Assembly: GCA_040285825.1 (NCBI GenBank)
Contig: JAUPSS010000001.1
Coordinates: 620,001 to 684,000, forward strand
Origin: Eukaryota sp. TZLM1-RC
Lineage: Eukaryota > Metamonada: BaSk clade
Direction of reading: 5' to 3'
Length of the DNA: 64,000 bases
Below are positions 1 through 9,620 of this stretch, in pieces (the stretch's first letter is position 1; every line of letters begins with the position of its first letter). The position numbers and the translations under genes are program-made. The notes under the pieces are model-generated. The model did no database searches. It was given only the letters and a program-made list of their open reading frames with translations, and had not been told where the DNA came from.

Positions 1-560
1 TTTTATCCCTTTTCTTTATCCCAAAGGCTTGGATTTATTATCTATTTATTGATTTTTTGTTATTTATTTATTGATATTTTATTATTTCAAATTGCTTGTA
101 TTTTCAATAAAACCATGAGAAAAAAAGGTTTAATTTAATTAAACTCGGGATCCGTGGTCATTAAAATGAATCGAACCAGAATCTGTAACATTGAAACTGT
201 TATTCAGTCAAATTTATTGCTGTTTAATGTCCGTGTTGATGTAGGGGAGGCAGGTTTTGAGGATGTGGAGTTTTAATTGTGTATTTCATATTTGTTGTTG
301 AATAAAGAGTTTAATGTCCGTACAACAGAGCTGAATACATATTATAAACTTTTTTTGCTCCGAATTAAACCATTTTAGGATTGCCAGAAAATCTTTGAGA
401 TACTGAATTTTGTTGAATTACGTAATCTCAATACAAAAACACAATGATTCCGCTTTGTAACTTACTGTTGAAGAAAACTTCAGAATCAACAATGCTCATA
501 GTAATTTGATATTCAATTCCAAAAGTTTAAGTTTATTTTTAAGTTTGCTGTACATTCAAT
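1..560. other. AT-rich stretch with a short LINE 3' end on the plus strand
   Basis: No gene is recognisable. Around 230-275 the plus strand encodes a short peptide ending VGEAGFEDVEF and a stop. It nearly matches the C-terminus of the LINE ORF lying on the minus strand at 603 (VGEAGFKDVQF), so this is the last bit of a 5'-truncated LINE copy. The rest is A/T-rich with nothing I can assign. Confidence 0.4.
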
Positions 561-1265
561 TTTATTCATTTAACAAGAAATATGGACACATAAAATACAC
601 AGCTAAAACTGCACATCCTTAAAACCCGCCTCCCCCACTTCAAAATTATTAATTGCTAAAGATTCAGAAAATTTCCCAAAGGAAGAGAGTGAATCAGAAA
701 TTAGTTTTATCATTCCCTTATAAATAGAAAATTCAATCCTGTTTTGCCAGTAAACACGATTGAAAATTCTTCCAGTTCTTTCTTTTGCAACTACAGCAAA
801 ATCCTCGAGGAAAGCCATAGCAGCCTTACCTAGAGATCCAAGCAAAGAAAAAACAAAAGGACATAAATTATATTGGGCATGAGAATTTTCATTAACTGAG
901 AAAATGGGTTTCACATATTTAGCAATTTTATATTTTTCGCCTGCAAGAAGAGGATTATTTACATCCGAGTTAATGAGATGTTCGTTAGAAGTATCAAAAG
1001 GGTCAATGGACATGACGTCTTAAATGGTAACGCTTCTATTTAATCCGACAACAACCAACTCACCTCTTGCCAGACCATATAACTTCTGTTGTAGCGATTA
1101 CTATCAATATCGGGGTCATCAAGAATTAATTGTGAGAACAACGGCTCTCATAAGGAATCTACTCGATATGATTTACATATGACATAAATTTGGTCCCTGA
1201 CATTATAATGTACTTTGCTTCTAAATGTAATGAAATGTTTACAGTTCAGTTTGTTGTACTACTCG
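560..1265 (-). mobile_element. LINE (REL-endonuclease type) 3' fragment, family B
   Basis: The minus strand encodes the C-terminal end of a LINE polyprotein. The open part is 603-1013 (136 aa). Upstream, up to about 1265, the frame is broken but still shows the linker found in intact copies (VHxxVRDQIY, then a SLxEPL-like stretch). The domain resembles the C-terminus of the full-length LINE at 6,052-9,492, with a PFVFSLLGSLGKAA motif and an aromatic NRVYWQNRIEFSI stretch. A near relative lies at 26,985-27,655 (-). The copy is 5'-truncated and probably dead. Confidence 0.7.
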
Positions 1266-1432
1266 AGTTTTTTATTTTTATTTATTGTATCAAGAGTTCA
1301 ATGCTGATAACTGTTCGTTCTTTTTTATACTCTTAAACATTTTTTATTCTGAAAAAGCTGGAATTGCCTACATGGCAAGAAATGAATCTCCTGTAATAAA
1401 GAACCTTTTCTTTTTCCGTTGAAACAGTAACA

Positions 1433-1851
1433 TTGATCAAATTTTTGGGAGTTTATTTGAACAGCTATTATCCATCTTGCGAAAATTTAAACCATCATCG
1501 ATCAAGTAGGGGAGTTGGATGGAAAAATTACTTTGAGAGAAATGGTTACACAGTATGTTTAGTTGATGAGAGAAACACATCTTCAAAGTGTCCAACTTGT
1601 TATAACCCAGTGAATGTATTTTTTGATGTTGAGAACCCTAGTCCATGGATGAGAGAGAAATATCCTACTGTGAAATGTTATGCTTTGTTAAGATGTCGAG
1701 CTGAAGTTTGTGAGAAGAATGTCAAGGAAAGGGTAAGGTGTGGAATCGTAACAAGTTAGCACGTATCAACATCAAGGCAATTGTAGATTATTTTGTAGAG
1801 GACAGTGTTGGTGATAGGCCTTCATATTTGTCATAAGATGTAGCCTTTTAC
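1433..1851 (+). pseudogene. Fanzor (TnpB-like nuclease) C-terminal relic
   Basis: The ORF at 1433-1759 has the tail typical of Fanzor/TnpB RNA-guided nucleases. It contains LVDERNTSSKCPTC, i.e. the DE..TSxxCxxC segment that supplies the relocated RuvC glutamate and the first zinc Cys pair, followed by a second Cys pair (RCRAEVC). After a frameshift near 1730 a second frame reads KVWNRNKLARINIKAI and runs to a stop at about 1851. Family members normally have WNRD here, so the third catalytic Asp appears replaced by Asn (codon 1750-1752). No N-terminal half is visible upstream. It is probably an inactive relic of a different subfamily from the full Fanzor at 23,759. The family call rests on motif order only. 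Confidence 0.6.
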
Positions 1852-1975
1852 CACACTGAATCTGTAGCATTTTTTGGCTTGAATTCAATTTTACTGTTGC
1901 CGTTGGGCATTACGCTAGCTGGATGTAAAGAGAGTTAAGATAAAGTTAATTTTATTAAATGTCATTCTATATAAA

Positions 1976-1996
1976 GGTACTCACTAGTGAGATACC
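1976..1996. repeat. Near-perfect palindrome beyond the gypsy pol 3' end
   Basis: The sequence GGTACTCACTAGTGAG followed by ATACC is palindromic except for one extra base. It lies just beyond the 3' end of the gypsy coding region (minus strand), where a 3' LTR would be expected, and could be part of that LTR. No second LTR copy is visible in the window, so the assignment is tentative. Confidence 0.35.
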
Positions 1997-2031
1997 TACA
2001 CTACCTTCTCTCGTTTCGTTAATTAAAATTA

Positions 2032-2367
2032 CTAACTATTGTTGTTCCGCTTCCTTTGCGGATATCGCTTTTGTCGAGGCACGGGGAGAGCCTGAGACGA
2101 GCTATTGGATATATTAGCTTTGCGTTTTCTTTTATTTGGCTTACTAATAAATCGCTTATACGCTTCTGAATATCTGATCGAATGGAGTGGTTCCTCGGTA
2201 GTTTCTCCACCAAACCATTTCACAGTACAGAAGGCTCCCTGAGATGTTTTATATTCCTCAAGGATTTCTTCGATGACATGTTTACCTGAATCGGGGGCTG
2301 CGATTACCCTGGGTAAATCAACATCGTTAGGATCGTCAGTCTCTCTTTGATACCTTTGTCTCATCAC
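2032..2367 (-). CDS. Chromodomain-like C-terminus of gypsy integrase
   Basis: An ORF of 111 aa in minus-strand orientation at the 3' end of the gypsy pol. Residues of about 30-75 contain HVIEEILEEYKTSQGAF, then TVKWFGG and EEPLHS, matching the pattern of a chromodomain (V-x-x-I-L ... VKW-G ... W/EPL). Chromodomains at this position define chromoviruses and guide insertion through chromatin marks. The final 30 residues are Lys/Arg rich. It is probably the end of the same polyprotein, now separated by a frameshift. Homology is judged by eye. Confidence 0.5.
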   Translation of the reverse strand: MMRQRYQRETDDPNDVDLPRVIAAPDSGKHVIEEILEEYKTSQGAFCTVKWFGGETTEEPLHSIRYSEAYKRFISKPNKRKRKANISNSSSQALPVPRQKRYPQRKRNNNS

Positions 2368-2657
2368 CAGTCGTCAGGTTCTTAACTGTCAATGTGTAAT
2401 TGGATGGGATTTCTATAATTAAAAATGGGCCTAACGAAGATCCATGCAATTTGCTGTTTTGCTTAGCTTTTCGAAGAATATAGTCACCAATCTTAAATGT
2501 GGTTTCTGCATTGTTATTAATATTATTCTGACTGGGTTTGTTTAATAATTGGTGGTTCTCTGCTTCCTCCCATTTCTTTTGGAGACGATCAGTTTTAAGT
2601 TTGAGGTCTTGTAAAAGTGAGACATTGGATTCAAAATCGAATATGCCGCCAAGGATG

Positions 2658-3044
2658 TTAGCAGGGTCTAGGGCTGATATATGTCCCGAAAATCAATTCA
2701 TAGGGGGTGTGGTTTGTGATTCTGCTTTTGGTTGAGTTAATTAATAACTGTGTAATTGGGACATATGTGGACCAAGCATCATAGTCGTTGTAATCTATTA
2801 ATAATCTTCTTATACATTGAATTACATCCCTATGTTTCCTTTCTACCAATCCATTACTTTCAGAGTGATATGGAATTGAATTTGTGACTTCAATTGACAT
2901 TCTCTGGCATAGCAATTTGAATGTTTCATTGGCGAACTCTGGGCCATTATCACTATGTATAGCCATATGTATGCCGAATATTGCACAGATATTCCAAATT
3001 AATGCATCTGCCACTTCTAAAGCATTGAGTTCTTTCAGTGGCAC
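2658..3044 (-). CDS. Gypsy integrase catalytic core fragment
   Basis: The 128-aa ORF carries HSDNGPEFANE, with the second catalytic Asp of the DDE integrase fold, and SNGLVERKHRDV, which includes the third catalytic residue (Glu). The first Asp lies upstream in the same frame (LNVDTIGPL, near 3,130), separated from the zinc-binding ORF by an in-frame TAG. It is part of the split Ty3/gypsy element. Confidence 0.85.
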   Translation of the reverse strand: MPLKELNALEVADALIWNICAIFGIHMAIHSDNGPEFANETFKLLCQRMSIEVTNSIPYHSESNGLVERKHRDVIQCIRRLLIDYNDYDAWSTYVPITQLLINSTKSRITNHTPYELIFGTYISPRPC

Positions 3045-3161
3045 TAGTATTGTATATCTAGTGAAACTGTTGACGAAAACTAATAAGTATTTATTATCAT
3101 TATTATCTTTATTCAGAGGTCCAATTGTGTCTACATTTAGTTTAGCAAATGGACGATTTGC

Positions 3162-3593
3162 CTACAGTGAGCCCGTTGAGGGAGTCTTTGATTGTTTTAT
3201 GGGGGCTGTTTTCTGACAAGTAGGACATTTTTCGATGTGTTTGATGAGGTCTTTTCTCATGTTTGGCCAGTAAAAATCACTTTTGGAAAGCTTGTGAAGA
3301 CTTTCGTTTTTGCTTGGGTGGTCTGATTGTGTTAATCTGTGTATTAGATTGAGTGCTGTTTTTCTTAGTTTGGTCGGTATTATCATTTTGTTATTATTAT
3401 TAAGCCAGATTTCTGTGTTTCTGCAGAGTGTGGCGTTTTTGGCGTTATTGCTAATGGCCAGTTGTTGTTCTGCTCTTACTTTGGATAACCAATTTGAAAA
3501 GATTGGTAAATCTGGGTGTCTTGATAATTCGAGAATGTGGATTGGTTCTGGACTTTCATAGTCGGAATCGTCATCTGGGGGGTGGAATTTCAC
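3162..3593 (-). CDS. Gypsy integrase zinc-binding (HHCC) fragment
   Basis: This 143-aa ORF contains the HHCC module: His residues near LIHRLTQSDH, then the FYWPNMRKD helix, then CPTCQ. Such a domain sits N-terminal to the retroviral integrase core. It ends at an in-frame TAG, beyond which the core continues in the same frame. Confidence 0.8.
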   Translation of the reverse strand: MKFHPPDDDSDYESPEPIHILELSRHPDLPIFSNWLSKVRAEQQLAISNNAKNATLCRNTEIWLNNNNKMIIPTKLRKTALNLIHRLTQSDHPSKNESLHKLSKSDFYWPNMRKDLIKHIEKCPTCQKTAPIKQSKTPSTGSL

Positions 3594-4538
3594 CGTGCCA
3601 GTAAGGATCGTGTGGGTGACTGATGTGATTTAATTCTGGTATTACTGAATTGTCGTCAATGTTTTGTGACATCATGTCTGCCCAGTGATTGTCTTCTCCT
3701 TTCTCATGTACTATATCAAAATCAAATTCTGATAAAATAGGTAACCATCTTCTGACTATTCTGTTCTTTTCTGGAGCTGTGGCGAGAAACGCAATATTTC
3801 TATGGTCGGTGAATATGGTTAAGTGTCGAGTGATGAGGAAGAGCTTTCTAAATGGCTTTCTGTTAGTATTAATAATATTGCGTATAGTTCCTTTTGTAAT
3901 GTTGACCAACGTTTTTGAGTATCAGTTAATATTCTACTGTAAAAAGAGATTGGTTTTACTTTTCTATCTTTTAATGCAGTTCCTATGGGTGCATATGGTT
4001 CGACCTCTTGCCAGATAACTCCTTCTACTGCGATGTCTGATGCATCGGTGCTTATTAAAATGCGTTTGTCTGGTGATGGTAATTCCAGAGGCATATGATT
4101 AATGATTAATTCTTTTATTTGTTCTAATAGTTGGTCGTGTATGGTTTCCCAGTTGACACGGCGTTGTTTGTGTTTGATTAATTCGTTTATGGGTGCAATT
4201 AGTTGTGAAATGTTTGGGAGCCAGTCTCTGATGAAATTGACTGAGCCGACTAATGACCGAACTTCTTTTATTGTTTTTGGAGCAGGTATGTTAATTAAAG
4301 CATCGACTCGTTTTTGACTAATTTTACGTTGTTTATATTGGAAAGTGCTGCCTAAAATGTCAATTGGTTGTTTGTCAGTAACGAATTTACATTTTTTCAA
4401 TCCAATGTTGACTCTTCTATCCCTTGCGCATTGCAGTACCCTTTGAATTCTTTCTACAAATTGTTGAAGGGTTGATCCAATTATGATTATGTCATCAATG
4501 TATATGAACACTCCGTCTATCTGAAAAATTTCCATCAT
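3571..4538 (-). CDS. Gypsy reverse transcriptase C-terminal half and RNase H
   Basis: Two overlapping ORFs (3819-4538 and 3571-3909) encode the RT palm with the YIDD catalytic pair (VFIYIDDIII), the thumb, and an RNase H domain (ISTDASD, ELYAIL, TDHRN). A frameshift near 3,860 separates them. The N-terminal RT fingers are absent here and found about 9 kb away at 13,751-14,113. Confidence 0.88.
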
Positions 4539-4676
4539 AACATTTTGAAAAATTGCTGGGATACTCTTTAATCAGAAACATGCCCTTTTAAACATAATGG
4601 ATCTGCCAGGGATAGAGATGGATGTCTTTTCAATATCCTCGTCAGCGACTTTCATCTGCCAAAAAGCTTTTGGAAG

Positions 4677-5398
4677 TTATAATTTAGTTATAATTTCATC
4701 TGTCAAATATATTTGCATAAATTCCCCGTGACCATCCAACTCACCGTGATGATTTGGAGTTTTTTGGTGTTTTATAAATGTATATTGTTTACCATTCTTT
4801 TCGAAATGATATGCAACTTCCTTAATCTCAGATGATGTTGAGATTTGATTTAATAATGTTCGCACATTAATAGAATTTTCAACATCATATTTAGTGATGT
4901 ATTCATTTAAACTAAAATCACGAATTGTTTGTGGTGATAAATATTCTGCAAGTCTATTTAATTTTTTAATTTCCATTCCTATATTAAAATTGAATAGTTT
5001 AACATTTTTCACAATTCCGTGTTGTGTGAATGCTGGCCAATATTGTTCTTTTCCATCCAATTTATCCACCCAATCTAAATAAAAATAAAACTCTAGTTCA
5101 GAAATAAATGGGATTTTTTTAAAGATAAATCATTGAATTCGCTAGATTCCATCAAATGTTCTTTTCCAATATAAATTGTCTCTGGTACATTATTCATCAA
5201 CACACTGATGATTGAACGTTTTTCATATTTTGTCATTAATGGATGAATTTCAAATAAATCATTCAAGGATTTATATTGTAATTCACCACCAGCTGAAGTC
5301 AGTTGTATTGTGTCAACTACCCATTTAAATTTTGTTGGGTTAAATTTTAAATTAATTTTATCAACACTATTTGGTTTAATTCGTTTTAGTATGGTCAT
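4677..5398 (-). CDS. Unknown protein of the viral-like block, split by one frameshift
   Basis: Two minus-strand ORFs (5093-5398, 101 aa; 4677-5069, 130 aa) appear to be one gene of about 240 aa. The frame changes in a run of seven T on the plus strand near 5,115. I recognise no domain. The protein is Asn/Lys/Ile rich with no clear signal peptide or membrane segment. Its stop codon directly abuts resumed gypsy RT sequence at 4,676, so it marks the left edge of the inserted block. The kinase gene lies just upstream on the same strand (27 bp gap). Confidence 0.55.
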
Positions 5399-5424
5399 TG
5401 ATAGTCAAAAAATAAAAATATTTA

Positions 5425-6051
5425 TTACCATAATGCATTAATAGAATTATTCCTCAACCATTCCTCTTTTTCATCAATTTCCATATCTTTAAACATTGTC
5501 ACAACTTTAAATCCCATTTCTTTGTATTCTGAAATTGATTTTTCGTGATATTCAATGAATTCTCGAATTTCACAATCTTTATAAACATCCTCACCATCAC
5601 GACTTCGTAATAATATTCGTTCTTTTAATTTATCAAAGTCAATTCCTAAATCAAGAACAACAATCTTATCAAAACATTCATTTAAATATTTTATACCTCT
5701 ATAAACAAGATTTTCCATTGATTCATATGTAGCATTAACAGTGTATCCTTTTTCATTGTAATTTTTTCCAAATAAATGCAAATTACCCAAAAGAAATCTA
5801 TCAAATAATAAATTATCATTACCATTTTTCCAATTATCAAAATCCAAATATCTGGATGTTGTTGTGATGATTTGAAATGTGGATGATATTAATTGGAGAT
5901 CTCTCAATTCAATTCAATTTCATTTCGTTTGTATTTTTTTATTGCATCGAGAAATGTCAATAAACTTTCCTCATAATTTTTACCATTAATAATTGCAATA
6001 CTTTTATTGTTATGATTATATACATTCCAATCATTAACATTTTCAACAATT
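5425..6051 (-). CDS. Deoxynucleoside kinase, C-terminal part of a LINE-split gene
   Basis: The ORF 5425-5907 (160 aa) plus an open stretch in another frame (5,908-6,051) encode most of a dNK/thymidylate kinase-like enzyme, which phosphorylates deoxynucleosides for DNA synthesis. It has the FDRFLLGN segment at the substrate-binding ERS/DR position, a hydrophobic VVLDLG strand, and the LID signature LLRSRDGE. The P-loop N-terminus lies at 9,493-9,597, on the other side of a LINE with a 13-bp target duplication. A second break near 5,908-5,920 falls in a short CAATT tandem, which suggests slippage. The gene reads minus, 27 bp upstream of the unknown gene at 5,398. Confidence 0.7.
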
Positions 6052-6103
6052 TTTTTAATAGGATAAATTTATTTTCAACGCTAACAAAACATTAAACAAA
6101 AAA

Positions 6104-6538
6104 CTAGAACTCAATATCCTCAATACACGCATCAACATCATCAAATCTTTTAAGCGCGCGATTTTCATACTCTATTCCTAATTGTAACAGTGCTTTGGTC
6201 AACATTTCTGGAATTGCTTTAAGAATACTGAAAACAATTCTATTGTGCCAGAAATTGAAGTTCAATTCTTTTCCTGCTCTTTCTTTTATTAAACTTCTGA
6301 AACCTTCAAGAAATTTAATGCCAGATATTCCAATGTTACCAAAAAGAGAAACAGCAAATGGAACCAACTGATACTTAACATGCTCAACACGTCCTAGCTG
6401 AGATAAGGGTTCATTGTACTTTTTGATTTTGCTCTTTTCAGCAAAAGCAAAGTGGAGTTTCATCTCTTTTAGCAAAGTCAATTGCTGAGTCTTTACAAAC
6501 ATCAACAGTGACAACATCAACAACTTTAATAACACCAT
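6104..6538 (-). CDS. LINE C-terminal domain beyond the REL endonuclease
   Basis: This frame holds the last part of the LINE polyprotein: KSKIKKYNEPL (the Lys..Lys-Tyr end of the restriction-like endonuclease) and the conserved VPFAVSLFGNIG block shared by all LINE fragments in the window. It is detached from the upstream frame by an extra A in a run near 6,440; the copy at 21,129-22,028 reads straight through. Confidence 0.75.
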   Translation of the reverse strand: MVLLKLLMLSLLMFVKTQQLTLLKEMKLHFAFAEKSKIKKYNEPLSQLGRVEHVKYQLVPFAVSLFGNIGISGIKFLEGFRSLIKERAGKELNFNFWHNRIVFSILKAIPEMLTKALLQLGIEYENRALKRFDDVDACIEDIEF

Positions 6539-6558
6539 CAGACGCAGGAGTAATTAAA

Positions 6559-8709
6559 TCAGCACGGCGTTTCCCAAAAAGTATTTTCATTTTCATTTTC
6601 AGATGACAACCTTCGCACAAGTGGTTCAACAAAAGCTTCAATGTGATGGCTTTTGCACATAGCGTATAGTTGGTCTCTAACAGCATCGTGAACAACTGAG
6701 CGATATGTAATATTAAATTTGCAATTAAATAAATGATTCAGATTAATGAGCTGACCACAACGACAAATCAAATCATTTGGCACACTACATGGCCACAGGA
6801 AACACCTCATCCTGAAGGCAGTTGTCCATTGATGATCATTTAATAATAGACCATATACATTTGGAATCTGGGAAATAAGACAACTTGAGCTACTATCCTT
6901 GAGGTCAATTAAAAAGTTTGCAAAAACGGGATTCTTTTCTTTAGCCAAGCTAAGACGAACAGTGAAATCCAAGTTTTCAAAAACTTTTAATATCTTTTTC
7001 TGCAATTTAGCATATGCAAATTTCAAGGAAATCAAACTCCTGGGTGGAATATCTTGAATATCAGCAGGAAAGCATTTGGACCATATGTGAGGAGAGATGC
7101 ATTCAATTTCACTCTGCAAGGACACTAAATAGTCACTAACACAACATTCTATCAAATGCTGGTTTTCAGGAAAACGTTTCAAAAATTCAAAAACGAATTT
7201 TTTTCCTCCACCGATGAATGCGGCTTTACACAAATATTTTGATTTGTGAAAATCCAGGCCTCCCAATTCTGTGCTACAGAAAATATGACATCGTAAAAAA
7301 GAAGAATCAATATCGAGCAAATTAGCCAAAAATTTTGTTCTTAATTCAGTAAAAATTCTGCAAAATTCGAGAGAAATAGATGGTGATTTTGATCGTAAAA
7401 TATGAGTAAATTTCCCTGAATAACAAATTCTGAGGAAGAAAAATTTAAGATGTTTTTCAATATTTAAATCTGAAAGAACCATCAATTCTTCTTCAAAATT
7501 ATCCAAAAGAGAGGAAAGCTGATTTCGAATTTCATCAAAGTTGCCTAAATAACAACCTAAAAAACGAAATCCTGATTCAAAATAATTGATGAAAGGAACA
7601 CTTTGATCATCAATAATGAGATCAGCAGGCTCTCTACCAATCAATAAACATTTGGAAATATTTAGAGAAAGACCAATTTGATAATAGCGCTGTTGAACAG
7701 TTTCAGCAATTGTTCTCAATGAATCAATTGGACCAATTATTGATATGTCATCCATATAAGCAGTTATATGAACATCTGGAAATTCTTGTTTTAATTCACA
7801 CATTAAAGGATGGATAGCAAGGCAGAAAAAGAAAGGACCTAATGGATCACCTTGTTTGACACCAGATGATGATATTAGATTGAATTCCTCATAAACAAGA
7901 GTTGACTGTGAGCCATAAAAATTGTAAAAGAACGACTCAGCTTCTGGAAAATGAGTTTGAAGCAAGGGCAAGATGGACGACCTCTTCACTGCATTGAATG
8001 CGTTTTTAAAATCTAAATTAAAAATATAATTCGAAGTATTGGAATTAAAAAAGACATCAGAAGAGAGTGCTGCAGAAGATGCACCATCAACTGTTTTAAT
8101 TCCAAATTGGAAAGGACTAAAAAAATCTTTAGCCTTTTTACCAATCCTGCCAAACACAGCTGAAGCAAGAATACGAGACAAAGATTCACCAATTGCAATT
8201 GGCCTTATTTTTGATTCATTCTTTTTTAAAGCAATTAAGCGTGAACTTGTCATTTCAGATGGAAGCTTGATTTTTAATGTTAAAATTTTGTTGAAAAAGA
8301 AAACCAAATCATCAATGCATTCAGAACATTGGTTTATCGTGGATTTTAACATGTCAAAAGTGATCATTGATGGACCAGGCGCTTTTCCAGATGGTAAGTG
8401 GTTTATCAATTTAATTAGTTCATCATTAGTTACGGGATTTTGCTCCCAATAACTTACATTATTAGGTTTAGGGCACCTAAAATTTTCAACAGGATGGAGA
8501 CTCTTTAGTTGAGCAACAGTATTTTCATTACATTCTGCAAGTTCAGAGGAAAATAGGCATTGCTTAGCGGAACCATAGCGTCCCTTTAAAGCTAATTTTC
8601 GAACAATTTTTTCTTTCTTCATTACTGAAGGACGAAATTTTGATTTTGATGACAATAATTTTTTATCTTTAAGCAAAAAAACAATTTCCATAGCGGTGTT
8701 ACATCCCAT
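6559..8709 (-). CDS. LINE reverse transcriptase with Cys/His knuckle
   Basis: A 716-aa ORF encoding target-primed reverse transcription. Visible RT blocks are IALKKNESKIRPIAIGES, FNLDFKNAFNAV, GVKQGDPLGPFFF and the catalytic AYMDDISIIG, followed by SLNISKCLLIG. Near the C-terminus is CRCGQLINLNHLFNC, the CCHC knuckle that precedes the REL nuclease in R2-like LINEs, then HDAVRDQLY. The ORF ends prematurely at ENENTF; the endonuclease motif (GKRRADL...VVDVVTVD) continues in the next frame. In the truncated copy at 21,129 the same motif is in frame. Confidence 0.9.
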   Translation of the reverse strand: MGCNTAMEIVFLLKDKKLLSSKSKFRPSVMKKEKIVRKLALKGRYGSAKQCLFSSELAECNENTVAQLKSLHPVENFRCPKPNNVSYWEQNPVTNDELIKLINHLPSGKAPGPSMITFDMLKSTINQCSECIDDLVFFFNKILTLKIKLPSEMTSSRLIALKKNESKIRPIAIGESLSRILASAVFGRIGKKAKDFFSPFQFGIKTVDGASSAALSSDVFFNSNTSNYIFNLDFKNAFNAVKRSSILPLLQTHFPEAESFFYNFYGSQSTLVYEEFNLISSSGVKQGDPLGPFFFCLAIHPLMCELKQEFPDVHITAYMDDISIIGPIDSLRTIAETVQQRYYQIGLSLNISKCLLIGREPADLIIDDQSVPFINYFESGFRFLGCYLGNFDEIRNQLSSLLDNFEEELMVLSDLNIEKHLKFFFLRICYSGKFTHILRSKSPSISLEFCRIFTELRTKFLANLLDIDSSFLRCHIFCSTELGGLDFHKSKYLCKAAFIGGGKKFVFEFLKRFPENQHLIECCVSDYLVSLQSEIECISPHIWSKCFPADIQDIPPRSLISLKFAYAKLQKKILKVFENLDFTVRLSLAKEKNPVFANFLIDLKDSSSSCLISQIPNVYGLLLNDHQWTTAFRMRCFLWPCSVPNDLICRCGQLINLNHLFNCKFNITYRSVVHDAVRDQLYAMCKSHHIEAFVEPLVRRLSSENENENTFWETPC

Positions 8710-9446
8710 ATGCCTTTTTTTAAATTGGTGGTAAATTTTCGAAAACTAATTGAAAAAGGGATGCAAGAAAGAGGACTTACCTGTGATGGAACACGTATTG
8801 GAGGCCTCAAGGAATCAACAACTTTACATGATTCGCAAAAACGTAATGGTCGGCCAGAAGAATTAATGCCTAAATTTTTGGTACAAAATATACACTTATT
8901 ATTCGGAGAATCAATGGATAAATTTATAGGTACTATTGCTGGTATTTCTTGATCAGAATTATCATCATTTATGGGTAACGAAGAGAGGGATTGTTTCAAA
9001 TCAGCAGATGCAGCACGAGCTTTTAATTGTTCTTGTTTTATTTGGGGACATGTTTTAACGTTATGTCCCGGTTGACGACATTTGCCACAACTCTGAGAAT
9101 GGATTTTTCCAGTTTTTAATGGAGTGTTATCGGGAATCACACTTAAAAATTCATTTTTAGGATTGTGTGATAACGAAAAATTTAAATCAGCAGTTACAGC
9201 ACGAGCATTCAGTTTTTCCTTTTGAATAAGCGGACAAGTTGCAATGTTATGTCCAGATTTTCGACATTTACTACATTTGCGGCGGGGTTTAGAAAAATTT
9301 TCATTTAATTTTTTTTCCAATGATTTTCTAGCATGGAGTGACAGGTGGGGAGAATGAGAACGATTGGTGGTTGAGAAGGTTGGTTTGTCAAGATCACGTT
9401 CGGTACTTTTTGCAGTCCAGTCAGTATCACTGAGAGTGTCTGACAT
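8622..9446 (-). CDS. LINE N-terminal zinc-knuckle region
   Basis: A 274-aa ORF at the 5' end of the LINE. It has two matched CCHC knuckles (CSKCRKSGHNIATC and CGKCRQPGHNVKTC), each followed by a similar basic helix ending in ARA. Further on are two CxxC pairs (CIFC and CESC). These motifs normally bind nucleic acid. The last 60 residues are an out-of-frame tail: the true continuation is the RT ORF at 8,709, reached across a run of T/A near 8,722. The Met at 9446 lies 46 nt from the element's 5' edge. Confidence 0.8.
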   Translation of the reverse strand: MSDTLSDTDWTAKSTERDLDKPTFSTTNRSHSPHLSLHARKSLEKKLNENFSKPRRKCSKCRKSGHNIATCPLIQKEKLNARAVTADLNFSLSHNPKNEFLSVIPDNTPLKTGKIHSQSCGKCRQPGHNVKTCPQIKQEQLKARAASADLKQSLSSLPINDDNSDQEIPAIVPINLSIDSPNNKCIFCTKNLGINSSGRPLRFCESCKVVDSLRPPIRVPSQVSPLSCIPFSISFRKFTTNLKKGIWDVTPLWKLFFCLKIKNYCHQNQNFVLQ

Positions 9447-9492
9447 TAAGACTGGAGGAATTCAATCGAACCGACAAAACCGATTTGAACCG

Positions 9493-9597
9493 ATTTTCAA
9501 CAATTGGTTTGGCATTATAATACTTTGAAATTAATTTACACATTGTTGATTTTCCAGCACCAGGAGGACCTTCAACCAAAATTGCATATCTTTGCAT
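9493..9597 (-). CDS. Deoxynucleoside kinase, N-terminal P-loop exon-like fragment
   Basis: Thirty-five codons starting at ATG 9595-9597 (-) encode a beta strand and the Walker A loop VEGPPGAGKST, followed by a helix and a PIVEN strand. This is the start of a dNK-type P-loop kinase. Coding sequence stops at the LINE 5' edge; the rest of the gene resumes on the far side of the LINE at 6,051 with the duplicated 13 bp, in an open frame. It is too short to stand alone. Confidence 0.75.
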
Positions 9598-9620
9598 TTT
9601 TGGTGAATAAAATCATTTTT

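Larger units (their letters stand above)
2019..4676 (-). mobile_element. Ty3/gypsy (chromovirus-like) pol, distal half
   Basis: Minus-strand order is RT core, RNase H, integrase, chromodomain-like tail. RT shows FWQMKV, an in-frame TGA where family members have the Gly of RAPFGLK, and the catalytic FIYIDD box. RNase H contains TDHRN near 3820 and ends in a DNHWADMMSQN stretch. Integrase has an HHCC zinc domain (YWPNM...CPTCQ), the SDNGPEF core and the SNGLVER helix, then a GPF/Y-like module. Frames break near 3,860, at an in-frame TAG at about 3,162, and near 2,660. The upstream half (protease, start of RT) is at 13,751-14,756; the element was split by a 9-kb insertion. Confidence 0.88.
6052..9492 (-). 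mobile_element. Full-length LINE with REL endonuclease (family A)
   Basis: A 3.44-kb non-LTR element bounded by the 13-bp duplication ATTTTCAACAATT at 6039-6051 and 9493-9505. The minus strand carries a short leader, CCHC zinc knuckles, a reverse transcriptase, a Cys-rich knuckle and a restriction-like endonuclease. The 3' end is a short A-rich tail. The ORF looks single, as in R2/CRE/NeSL-like elements, but is broken near 8,722, 6,580 and 6,440 in homopolymer runs. A 5'-truncated relative at 21,068-22,015 has the shorter run at the latter two sites. Relics on the plus strand lie at 34.6-35.66, 57.4-59.96 and 61.3-63.9 kb. Confidence 0.9.
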
